Counted from the stretch's first letter, positions 1-5,405 are shown. The stretch: 6,618 bases of DNA from Acholeplasmatales bacterium (GCA_024681175.1 JAILBI010000088.1:1-6618); one strand, 5' to 3'. Program-made: numbers and translations. Notes: generated by a model not told the origin, from the sequence alone.

Positions 1-551
1 TGATAAAAAAGCTTATTCCAGATTATTATTTTAAATCAATATACGATATTCCTTATGAAACTTTATATAGTGAAGGTATTAGATTATTACTTTTAGATAT
101 GGATAATACTTTAATATCATATAAAGAAACATTACCTAGTGAAGATTTAAAGGAATTAAAGAAAAAATTAGAAAATATGGGTTTTGAACTTATATTAGTT
201 TCTAATTCCAGAAAAAAGAGAGTTAATAATTTCTGTGATGCATTTGAAATTCCTTATGTTAAATTTTCAATTAAACCTTTAAAAAAAGGTATTAAAAAGG
301 CTATGAAAAAGATAGCTAAGAAAAAATATAAAAAAGAAGAAGTTTTATTACTTGGAGATCAGTTAATGACTGATATTTTTGGTGGTAATAGATGTGGTTT
401 AAAAACAGGCTTAATTGAAGCTATTGATAAATCTACTGATATTGGCCCAACAAGAGCGAATAGAAAGCTTGAAAATTACTTTTTAAAGAGAATTAAGAAG
501 AAATATCCTGATTTATATAATGAAAGATTAAAGGAATATGGTGGTGATTAG
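1..551 (+). CDS. yqeG: YqeG family HAD-superfamily (IIIA) phosphatase; start codon cut by the window edge
   Basis: The frame is open from position 3 (ATA AAA AAG CTT ATT CCA, giving IKKLIPDYYF). Positions 1-2 are TG, so the start codon is almost certainly an NTG whose first base lies one nucleotide before the window. That gives about 183 aa, close to the usual 170-180 aa of YqeG. An internal ATG at 99 falls inside catalytic motif I and cannot be the start. HAD motifs are complete: motif I DMDNT (nucleophile D33, D35), motif II around S68-N69 (LVSNS), motif III K92 (SIKP), and motif IV GDQLMTD (G119-D125). The C-terminal part is lysine-rich. The family is a soluble phosphatase of unsettled substrate, nearly always next to yqeH, which is why a role in ribosome assembly or nucleotide metabolism is suspected. 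Its TAG stop directly abuts the ATG of yqeH. Confidence 0.93.
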   Translation, partial: IKKLIPDYYFKSIYDIPYETLYSEGIRLLLLDMDNTLISYKETLPSEDLKELKKKLENMGFELILVSNSRKKRVNNFCDAFEIPYVKFSIKPLKKGIKKAMKKIAKKKYKKEEVLLLGDQLMTDIFGGNRCGLKTGLIEAIDKSTDIGPTRANRKLENYFLKRIKKKYPDLYNERLKEYGGD

Positions 552-1649
552 ATGATCTTAAGAAAATGTAAAGGCTGTGGAGCTATATTACAAGATGAAG
601 ATGAGAATAAAGCTGGTTTTATTCCTAATCTAACAAAAGAATCTAAATATTGTAAAAGATGTTTTAGATTGATGCATTATAATGAATTACCTAAAATAGT
701 TGCGAAAAATAGCGATTATAAGCATGTTATAGATAATGTTGTTCAAAAGAATGGATTAATAGTTTTTGTTGTAGATATTTTTCAATTCAAATCATCATTT
801 AGTCAAAATATGATTGAAAAATTAAGAAATAAAGATGTTTTATTAGTTGCGAATAAATATGATGTTTTCCCTAAGTCAGTTAAGGTTGAAAATGTTGTTG
901 AATGGTTATCTAAAGAATGTCAAAAATATTCATTTAAGGTTAATGCTATTTCAGTTGTTTCATCTAAATTAGGCTTATATATTGATGATTTAATGAATTT
1001 AATTGATATGTTAAGAAGAGAAAGAGATGTTTATTTTGTTGGTTGTGCTAATGTTGGTAAATCATCTTTAATAAACGCTTTAATTAAAAGAAATACATCA
1101 TTAACTGAAGATGTTATATCTACATCAATCATTCCAGGAACAACTTTAAATGAGATTAGAATTCCATTTTTTGATAATAATAAAGCGTTTATTGATACTC
1201 CAGGTTTGATAAATGAAAATGATATATATCAAACAATTTTAAAAGAAAATTATAATAAAATAATGCCTAGAAATGAAATGAAGCCTAAAACATTCCAAAT
1301 TACTGATGGTAATTCAATTTTCTTGGCAGGCTTAGGATCTATTTCTTTTAGTAATTGTTCAAGAATTTCAGTGATTATTTATTCATCTAATGATTTATAT
1401 ATTCATAGATGTAAAACATCTAATGTTGATAATTTATATCAAACACAAATTGGTAAATTATTAACACCTCCGAGTATAGATGAGGTTCCTAATTTGAAAT
1501 ATAATACTTATCAATATAAATTAGATGGTGAAAAGAAAAAAGCCATTTGGTTTTCTGGCTTTGGTTTCGTTGAAATTATTGGCAAATGTGATTGTTTAGT
1601 TAAAACAATAGATAAAGAGGTTTATTTGACTAATGCAATTATCGGGTAA
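552..1649 (+). CDS. yqeH: Ribosome biogenesis GTPase YqeH (circularly permuted GTPase)
   Basis: 365 aa, full length for YqeH. It starts with a treble-clef zinc finger (C6, C9, C34, C37) and then has the GTPase motifs in circularly permuted order: G4 NKYD (101-104), G5 around SSK (137-139), G1 P-loop GCANVGKS (164-171), G2 PGTT (195-198), G3 DTPG (215-218). The C-terminal region holds the family-typical stretches MKPKTFQ, LLTPPS and WFSGFGFVEI. In Bacillus subtilis YqeH is needed for maturation of the small ribosomal subunit and binds it in a GTP-dependent way; the same cytosolic role is expected here. The purine-rich GGTGGTGATT just before ATG 552 serves as a weak ribosome site, and translational coupling to yqeG (zero spacing) is likely. 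The 3' end overlaps yqeK by 17 nt. Confidence 0.96.
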   Translation: MILRKCKGCGAILQDEDENKAGFIPNLTKESKYCKRCFRLMHYNELPKIVAKNSDYKHVIDNVVQKNGLIVFVVDIFQFKSSFSQNMIEKLRNKDVLLVANKYDVFPKSVKVENVVEWLSKECQKYSFKVNAISVVSSKLGLYIDDLMNLIDMLRRERDVYFVGCANVGKSSLINALIKRNTSLTEDVISTSIIPGTTLNEIRIPFFDNNKAFIDTPGLINENDIYQTILKENYNKIMPRNEMKPKTFQITDGNSIFLAGLGSISFSNCSRISVIIYSSNDLYIHRCKTSNVDNLYQTQIGKLLTPPSIDEVPNLKYNTYQYKLDGEKKKAIWFSGFGFVEIIGKCDCLVKTIDKEVYLTNAIIG

Positions 1650-2205
1650 GGCTTTAAAATTAGTTAGTGAACATTTGAAAGATCATCAAAAAAGATTAAC
1701 ACATATTTTAGGTGTTGCTGAAATGGCTGAAACATTAGCCTTAAGATATAATGTTGATTTAGATAAAGCTAGAAGCTGTGCTTTAATGCATGATTATTCA
1801 AAATATGATTCTTTTGATGATGCTAAAAAATATTTAACTAAAGAAGAATTAGAAGAATGTAATAAATATCCATTTATGTTACATGCATATTTAAGTGCAT
1901 ATAAATATAAAGAATTAATTTGTGATGATGAAGATTCTTTTAATGCAATATATAATCACGTGTTTGGTAGACCAAATATGTCTATTTTAGAAAAGATTAT
2001 TATGATATCAGATTATACTGAAAAAAATAGAACATATCCTGATTGTATAGAAGTTAGAAAAATCCTATTGGATGGAGATTTAGATTTAGCTATTTATGAA
2101 TCTTTAATAAGAACAATAAAACATTGTGAAAGTGAAGGGAAAGTAGCTCATCCAAGACAATTAGAAGTATTAAAGGAATATGAAGAAAGGATTAAAAATA
2201 GATGA
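1633..2205 (+). CDS. yqeK: HD-domain symmetrical Ap4A hydrolase YqeK
   Basis: 190 aa, normal for YqeK. The metal-binding HD-domain residues are all present: H24 (RLTHILGV), H53-D54 (ALMHDYSK), H84 (LHAYLSAY), H109 (NHVFGRP) and D127 (ISDYTE). The GRPNMSILEKI and NRTYP stretches are also family signatures. Characterised members hydrolyse diadenosine tetraphosphate to two ADP with an iron or manganese centre, limiting the Ap4A alarmone. ATG 1633 is the first possible start, because an in-frame TGA lies at 1627-1629; AAAGAGG at 1614-1620 is its ribosome site at slightly long spacing. The gene overlaps the end of yqeH by 17 nt and rsfS by 4 nt, so the operon is translationally coupled. In Bacillus aroE, yhbY and nadD lie between yqeH and yqeK; here they are missing. 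Confidence 0.94.
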   Translation: MQLSGKALKLVSEHLKDHQKRLTHILGVAEMAETLALRYNVDLDKARSCALMHDYSKYDSFDDAKKYLTKEELEECNKYPFMLHAYLSAYKYKELICDDEDSFNAIYNHVFGRPNMSILEKIIMISDYTEKNRTYPDCIEVRKILLDGDLDLAIYESLIRTIKHCESEGKVAHPRQLEVLKEYEERIKNR

Positions 2206-2534
2206 ATTTAGAAGAACTTTTATTAGATGCTTTAGAGAAAGTTAAAGCATATGATGTTATTGTTTATGATATGGAGGATAAAACTCCTTTTTATGATAAG
2301 ATGATAATATCTACAGTTGATTCAGTTAGACAATCTGATAGTGTAGTTTCTTATATCGAAGATAATTTAGAAAACACAGAATATACTATTAGAAGTATTG
2401 AAGGCAAAGGTTCTGGCTGGGTATTAGTTGATTGTAATTCTATTATTGTATCTATTTTCTCTAAAGAAATGAGAGAACATTATTCTTTAGAGAAATTATA
2501 TATGGATATAAAACAAAGAAGAATTGATAATTAA
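2202..2534 (+). CDS. rsfS: Ribosome silencing factor RsfS
   Basis: 110 aa, typical for RsfS/Iojap (Bacillus YqeL). Diagnostic features are the N-terminal helix followed by YDVIVYDMEDKTPFYDKMII (residues 17-36), SVRQSDSVV, the GSGWVLVDC core with W73 (residues 70-78), and the C-terminal REHYSLEKLY block (91-100). RsfS binds ribosomal protein uL14 on the 50S subunit and blocks subunit joining, lowering translation when nutrients run short. ATG 2202 sits in an ATGA overlap with the yqeK stop; AGAAAGGA at 2184-2191 is a good ribosome site. It is the last gene of the operon and is followed within 11 nt by a hairpin terminator. The Bacillus neighbour yqeM does not follow; the DUF3990 module does. 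Confidence 0.95.
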   Translation: MNLEELLLDALEKVKAYDVIVYDMEDKTPFYDKMIISTVDSVRQSDSVVSYIEDNLENTEYTIRSIEGKGSGWVLVDCNSIIVSIFSKEMREHYSLEKLYMDIKQRRIDN

Positions 2535-2539
2535 TTATA

Positions 2540-2566
2540 AAATTGGTATATTTATATACCTTTTTT
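2540..2566 (+). repeat. 27-bp perfect direct repeat, left copy (contains terminator)
   Basis: The 27 nt from AAATTGG through the hairpin and six Ts are identical to 4081-4107. The two copies lie 1541 bp apart and bracket the two-gene module at 2646-3997. The repeat could be a duplication produced when the module was inserted, a homologous-recombination scar, or a terminator sequence this genome uses repeatedly. The window alone cannot separate these. Confidence 0.8.
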
Positions 2567-2567
2567 T
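2545..2567 (+). terminator. Rho-independent terminator of the yqeG-rsfS operon (left copy of a repeat)
   Basis: GGTATATTTATATACC at 2545-2560 forms a 6-7 bp stem with a tiny loop (GGTATA / TATACC), followed by seven Ts at 2561-2567. It starts 10 nt after the rsfS stop. The A-run just upstream (2539-2542) could pair with part of the T-run, so weak bidirectional action is possible. The same sequence recurs at 4086-4107. Confidence 0.85.
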
Positions 2568-2578
2568 ATTTGTCATAA

Positions 2579-2609
2579 AACTTGTTCGTCCATATTGAAC
2601 GAATTAGTT
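2579..2609 (+). promoter_or_regulatory. 31-bp near-palindrome overlapping the module promoter: probable operator
   Basis: The core TTCGTCCATATTGAACGAA (2585-2603) is a dyad with half-site TTCGTtCA; outer arms AACT/AGTT extend the symmetry to 31 bp centred on 2594, with a few mismatched pairs. The right half contains the -35 box TTGAAC (2595-2600), so a bound repressor would block RNA polymerase. The natural candidate is the HTH protein encoded directly downstream. A second copy with 26 of 31 identical positions is at 4028-4058. Confidence 0.7.
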
Positions 2610-2623
2610 AAATATGATAAAAT
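2595..2623 (+). promoter_or_regulatory. Sigma-A-type promoter of the HTH-DUF3990 module
   Basis: TTGAAC at 2595-2600, exactly 17 nt of spacer, then TAAAAT at 2618-2623 with an extended -10 TG at 2615-2616. Predicted transcription start is near 2630, which leaves a very short leader before ATG 2646. Its position shows that a TTG start at 2595 would lie upstream of the transcript. Confidence 0.72.
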
Positions 2624-2645
2624 ATTTTTAGGAAGAAGTGATAAT

Positions 2646-3500
2646 ATGTTAGATTTAACAAATATGGATTTTAATATTAAAGAAGATTTAGAATTTATTT
2701 TAGAGTCAGAAAAAACGGATGTTGAAACATTATCAAAAAATACAACAATATCTAAAACAACAATTAGTGAAATAAGAAAAGGGAAAAGGTGCGAAGATAA
2801 AGTATGTGAAAAATTTTATTCTTATGCATATGATAAAGGCTATAGAATAAATTTAATAAAAGAAGAATTTTTGATTGAATCTAATAAAACTATATTATTT
2901 CATGGCTCAAAAAATGGACTAAATGGTATTTCTTATAAGGGTTCTAGGAAAAGCTGTGATTTTGGTGAAGGATTCTATTTAGGTGAAAAATATGAATCAA
3001 CACTAAGTTTTATTTGTGAACATAGAAATTCTGTTTCTTATTCATTTGAATTGAATCTTGAAGGTTTAAATGTATATAAGTTTAATTGTTCATTAGAATG
3101 GATGTTGGCAATATGTTATTACAGAGGTTTTATAAAAAAATACCTAGATAATGAAATTATATTAGAGATTATAAAAAAAATTAAAGATGCAGATGTAATA
3201 ATTGCACCAATAGCTGATAATAGAATGTTTTATATAATGTCATTATTTTCGAATGGTGATATAACTGAAAATGTAGCAATTCACTCTCTTTCGGCATCAA
3301 ATTTTGGAAATCAATATGTATTAAAAACTCCTAAAGCTATTGAACAATTAAGACCGATTGAAAAGTATTATATTCCACAAAATGAAAAAGAATATTATAT
3401 TGATAAATTAAATCATAGAACTCAAATGATTGAAACCAAATTAAGACTTGCCAAACGAGAGTTTAAAGATGGATTATATATAGAGGAGATATTAAAATGA
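2646..3500 (+). CDS. HTH-DUF3990 fusion: putative ADP-ribosyltransferase with its own DNA-binding domain
   Basis: 284 aa from ATG 2646. The longer TTG frame at 2595 is rejected because it starts in the -35 box and has no ribosome site; AGGAAG at 2630-2635 serves ATG 2646. Residues about 12-48 form an XRE-like helix-turn-helix (ETLSKNT turn TIS then TTISEIRKGKR). Residues about 82-235 resemble DUF3990: LFHGS (H86), GI..KGSR, DFGEGFYLG (Y111), DADVIIAPIADNRMFY, then GNQYVLKT (Q223). HGS, GxGxYx and N(E/Q)YV occur in the order seen in PARP-type ADP-ribosyltransferases, giving an H-Y-Q triad; Q in place of E leaves the reaction type open. The tail (about 235-284) is charged and probably helical. 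No signal peptide or membrane helix. It overlaps gene B by 4 nt. I infer a cytosolic toxin-like transferase that may repress its own promoter. The DUF3990 assignment is from recalled motifs; the target is unknown. Confidence 0.8.
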   Translation: MLDLTNMDFNIKEDLEFILESEKTDVETLSKNTTISKTTISEIRKGKRCEDKVCEKFYSYAYDKGYRINLIKEEFLIESNKTILFHGSKNGLNGISYKGSRKSCDFGEGFYLGEKYESTLSFICEHRNSVSYSFELNLEGLNVYKFNCSLEWMLAICYYRGFIKKYLDNEIILEIIKKIKDADVIIAPIADNRMFYIMSLFSNGDITENVAIHSLSASNFGNQYVLKTPKAIEQLRPIEKYYIPQNEKEYYIDKLNHRTQMIETKLRLAKREFKDGLYIEEILK

Positions 3501-3997
3501 GAGAATTCGATAGTAATGGACTTAGACTAGCTGAATATCAAGGAAAAATATTTGAGTATTCACATGATTTTTTTGATTGTTCTACAAATATTTTTATTAG
3601 AAGATTTGTTCATTCAAATCTATTAAAGAGTATTGATAAAAACGATTCATCGTTATTATCACTTGATCCATATGAAGGTTTAGAAAGCATAAAAGAGCAA
3701 TTTGGTGAAAGTGATTATGGAAGTTTTAAGCAAAACAAAGAAGCTTTATTTTGGGTTGGTTATTTTTATAGATATATATCATACACAAGAAACGTTGACA
3801 CTGTTTTTTTGATGAAAATTTTCGATTATAGAAAAATGTTTGAAGTCTATTATGTTTATCATACACAGGATTTTGAATGGTGTATTGCCGATTTACTAGA
3901 AATATATGGGTACTCAGAAGATATATTTGATCCAAATTATAGATTGAGAATTGCAATTAAAAAATTAAGATTATCAAAAAATGAATGTCAAATATAA
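3497..3997 (+). CDS. Uncharacterised partner protein of the HTH-DUF3990 gene (possible antitoxin or cofactor)
   Basis: 166 aa, soluble and rich in aromatic and charged residues, with no signal peptide or membrane helix. I do not recognise a named domain. Stretches that look conserved-family-like are FDSNGLRLA (4-12), FDCSTNIFIRRF (26-37), YGSFK (74-78), LFWVGYFYRYISYTR (84-98) and YYVYHTQDFEW (118-128). I recall similar hypothetical proteins beside DUF3990 genes in Clostridia, but cannot check this here. ATG 3497 overlaps the upstream TGA (ATGA) and has a strong AGAGGAG site at 3482-3488 with 8-nt spacing, so the pair is made together at high efficiency for gene B. That arrangement fits an antidote or a partner acting in a complex; it could also be an effector or a target-recognition subunit. 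Confidence 0.75.
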   Translation: MREFDSNGLRLAEYQGKIFEYSHDFFDCSTNIFIRRFVHSNLLKSIDKNDSSLLSLDPYEGLESIKEQFGESDYGSFKQNKEALFWVGYFYRYISYTRNVDTVFLMKIFDYRKMFEVYYVYHTQDFEWCIADLLEIYGYSEDIFDPNYRLRIAIKKLRLSKNECQI

Positions 3998-4027
3998 TAC
4001 AATATATTAAACAAACAATCTAATTTA

Positions 4028-4058
4028 AACTTATTCGTCCAATTTGAACGTATAAGTT
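4028..4058 (+). repeat. Second copy of the 31-bp operator-like near-palindrome
   Basis: Centred on 4043, with core CGTCCAATTTGAACG and outer arms AACTTAT/ATAAGTT. Only two pairs of the 15-bp arms are mismatched, so it is more symmetrical than the left copy. It is 26/31 identical to 2579-2609 in direct alignment and 25/31 in inverted alignment, so orientation is almost ambiguous. It starts 30 nt after the stop of gene B and contains a TTGAAC at 4044-4049. Confidence 0.72.
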
Positions 4059-4071
4059 ATCTAATTATTAT
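4044..4071 (+). promoter_or_regulatory. Possible second promoter in the right-hand palindrome, aimed at the terminator
   Basis: TTGAAC (4044-4049), a 16-nt spacer and TATTAT (4066-4071) form a plausible sigma-A promoter with the same -35/operator overlap as the module promoter. Its start point would fall near 4078, only a few nucleotides before the hairpin at 4086. It could yield a very short RNA, read through to the DUF1294 gene, or be non-functional. Confidence 0.35.
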
Positions 4072-4080
4072 TTATAATAT

Positions 4081-4107
4081 AAATTGGTATATTTATATAC
4101 CTTTTTT
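4081..4107 (+). repeat. 27-bp perfect direct repeat, right copy (contains terminator)
   Basis: Identical over 27 nt to 2540-2566. With the left copy it brackets the two-gene module and both palindromes in the order terminator, palindrome, genes, palindrome, terminator. Confidence 0.8.
4086..4107 (+). terminator. Rho-independent terminator behind the module (right copy of repeat)
   Basis: The hairpin GGTATATTTATATACC (4086-4101) is followed by six Ts (4102-4107) and, after one A, another T-run. It is identical to the rsfS terminator at 2545-2567 apart from the T-run length. It should end transcription of the HTH-DUF3990 operon and isolate it from the promoter immediately downstream. Confidence 0.83.
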
Positions 4108-4118
4108 ATTTTTTAGTA

Positions 4119-4127
4119 TGTTATAAT
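4119..4127 (+). promoter_or_regulatory. Extended -10 promoter for the DUF1294 gene
   Basis: TGTTATAAT (TG at 4119-4120, TATAAT at 4122-4127) is a consensus extended -10 element. No good -35 box lies 16-18 nt upstream, where the sequence is the terminator T-run; the TG extension often compensates for this. Predicted start is near 4134, 28 nt before ATG 4162. Confidence 0.6.
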
Positions 4128-4161
4128 AAAATATGTAATTAATTTTGAAAAGAGGAAAAAT

Positions 4162-4461
4162 ATGAAAACATCATTATTATTGTTAATTATTTATATTGCT
4201 TATTTAGCATTATTTTCACTATGTGCTCTTTTCTTATTTTTCAAAGATAAGAAAATGGCTAAAAATGGTGGTGGAGCAGTTAGAATTAAAGAAAAAACAT
4301 TATTATCAGTTTGTGCTTTAGGTGGCGCAATAGGTGGATTTTTTGGTAGAATTTTAGCACACCACAAGACTGATAAAATTTATTTTTCAATGACTATTTA
4401 TTTTTCATTATTACTAGAAATTGGTGTTTTAGCAGTAATGATTTATTTTGCATTTATTTAA
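4162..4461 (+). CDS. DUF1294 family small membrane protein
   Basis: 99 aa. A hydrophobic helix at about residues 3-27 ends in FFKDKKMAKNGG, followed by RIKEKTLL, a glycine-rich segment LGGAIGGFFGR (about 53-63), LAHHKTDKIYF and a C-terminal hydrophobic helix (about 78-98). The order hydrophobic helix, DK.KAK, R(I)xEKTL, LGGxxGxxxG, HKT matches DUF1294 (as in Bacillus YsdA), an integral membrane family of unknown function. AGAGGA at 4151-4156 is the ribosome site, 5 nt before ATG 4162. It is the first gene after the promoter at 4119-4127 and is followed after 13 nt by another small membrane protein, whose SD overlaps this gene's stop. Confidence 0.85.
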   Translation: MKTSLLLLIIYIAYLALFSLCALFLFFKDKKMAKNGGGAVRIKEKTLLSVCALGGAIGGFFGRILAHHKTDKIYFSMTIYFSLLLEIGVLAVMIYFAFI

Positions 4462-4474
4462 GGAGGTATAGGCG

Positions 4475-4681
4475 ATGAAATCATCTTTAGAAAAATCTCA
4501 TTCAAAAGCTTCTAATTTTAAATTAACTTTAATTTGTTTATTAACAGCACTTGGTGCGAGTGTTGCTTGGTTAGGTGTTTGTTTAATACCTCATTATCAA
4601 ACATTTGGCATTATTTTAGCCTCTATTGGTGGAGTTGTAGCATTATTATTTATGTTTTTAATAGGAAAATTTACAAGATAA
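4475..4681 (+). CDS. Small two-helix membrane protein of unknown function
   Basis: 68 aa. A short basic, polar N-terminus (MKSSLEKSHSKASNFK) precedes two hydrophobic helices at about 17-38 and 43-64, separated by IPHYQTFG; the end is GKFTR. With positive charge at both ends, a hairpin topology with both termini inside is likely. I recognise no family. It is clearly a real gene: a perfect AGGAGGT (4461-4467) lies 7 nt before ATG 4475. The last A of the DUF1294 stop codon is also the first base of this SD, so the two genes form one operon with coupled translation. Confidence 0.75.
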   Translation: MKSSLEKSHSKASNFKLTLICLLTALGASVAWLGVCLIPHYQTFGIILASIGGVVALLFMFLIGKFTR

Positions 4682-4711
4682 ATTAAGTTTTCCTTCTGGA
4701 TGTGGTAGTTT

Positions 4712-5365
4712 ATGAGTAGGACCAAAAGAAGAATTCTTTCTATTATTTTTAATTTAATATTAATATTAACAGAATTAAGAGCGATACAATTATCTTTTTT
4801 TGATGGTAGTAAAAGAACTTGGGAATTCTTAAAGTATTATACTCAAGATTGTAATATATTCTTGTTAATTACTAGTGTAGTTTATGTTTTTGAATTAATA
4901 AGATGTATTATTATGAAAAAGGATGTTAGTAAAGTAGTTCATATTTTTAGATTTGCATCAATGGGTGCGGCTATGACTACATTTTTGATTGTTGGTTTAA
5001 TATTTACACCTGTTTTAATGGATTTATCTTCATATATTGGAGCGTCATTTTATTTCCATTTTTTATGCCCTTTATTAGGCATTATTACATTTTATTTATT
5101 TGATGAAGGATGTATGATTAAGCTTACTCATATTAATTATTCATTTTTCTTTACTTTAGGTTACGCAATTGTTTTACCTATATTAGTAGGTTTTAATATT
5201 GTTACACCACCATATCCTTTTTTAGATGTTGAAAATCAACATTTTATGTTATCAATAATGTACGCACTTGTAGTTCCTGGAATAGCATATGGTGTATTAA
5301 CTATAATTAAGCTTACTTATAATGTTCTTAACTTTAAGAGAATTGGTAATACAGTTATTGAGTAA
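4712..5365 (+). CDS. Six-helix membrane protein, Pr6Pr-like
   Basis: 217 aa with hydrophobic segments at about 8-28, 47-66, 78-101, 112-130, 142-163 and 179-202. The pattern WEFLKYYTQDCNIF (37-50) after helix 1, RFASMGAAMTTFLIVGLIF (80-98), FYFHFLCPLLG with H116, and PPYPF (166-170) resembles bacterial Pr6Pr proteins, a six-helix group related to eukaryotic AIG1/FAR-17a hydrolases. Catalytic function in the bacterial members is not established, and the assignment rests on pattern only. ATG 4712 is the first possible start, as an in-frame TAG lies at 4706-4708. The ribosome site is poor (TGGATGTGGTAG), in contrast to the strong sites of its neighbours. The gap from the preceding gene is only 30 nt with no terminator or promoter seen, so it is probably the third gene of the DUF1294 operon. 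Confidence 0.78.
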   Translation: MSRTKRRILSIIFNLILILTELRAIQLSFFDGSKRTWEFLKYYTQDCNIFLLITSVVYVFELIRCIIMKKDVSKVVHIFRFASMGAAMTTFLIVGLIFTPVLMDLSSYIGASFYFHFLCPLLGIITFYLFDEGCMIKLTHINYSFFFTLGYAIVLPILVGFNIVTPPYPFLDVENQHFMLSIMYALVVPGIAYGVLTIIKLTYNVLNFKRIGNTVIE

Positions 5366-5385
5366 TTTTAACAAATTTGTAAAAA
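5366..5385. promoter_or_regulatory. 20-bp palindrome at the -35 of the diguanylate cyclase gene: possible operator
   Basis: TTTTAACAAATTTGTAAAAA is symmetrical except for one A/A pair, with a perfect 8-bp core CAAATTTG (5372-5379). It overlaps the -35 box TTGTAA (5377-5382). Low sequence complexity makes chance occurrence possible. Confidence 0.35.
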
Positions 5386-5405
5386 TGATTAATTAGTGAT
5401 ATAAT
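5377..5405 (+). promoter_or_regulatory. Sigma-A-type promoter of the diguanylate cyclase gene
   Basis: TTGTAA (5377-5382), a 17-nt spacer and perfect TATAAT (5400-5405), with an extended -10 TG at 5397-5398. Predicted start is near 5412, about 23 nt before ATG 5435. This separates the gene from the upstream membrane-protein operon, although no terminator is seen between them. Confidence 0.72.

Noticed and set aside
99..551. ATG 99 as the start of yqeG
   Set aside because: The frame is open from position 3 with family-typical N-terminal residues, and ATG 99 falls between the two catalytic aspartates of HAD motif I.
3726..3956. Minus-strand open frame of 76 codons inside gene B
   Set aside because: It lies wholly within the strongly supported plus-strand gene, has no ribosome site or promoter, and its protein shows no recognisable pattern.
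4108..4161. Riboswitch or structured leader before the DUF1294 gene
   Set aside because: The predicted leader is only about 28 nt and shows no hairpin beyond the upstream terminator.
2535..4161. Insertion sequence or CRISPR array suggested by the repeats
   Set aside because: No transposase or integrase frame is present, and there are only two copies of each repeat with genes between them, not a regular repeat-spacer array.
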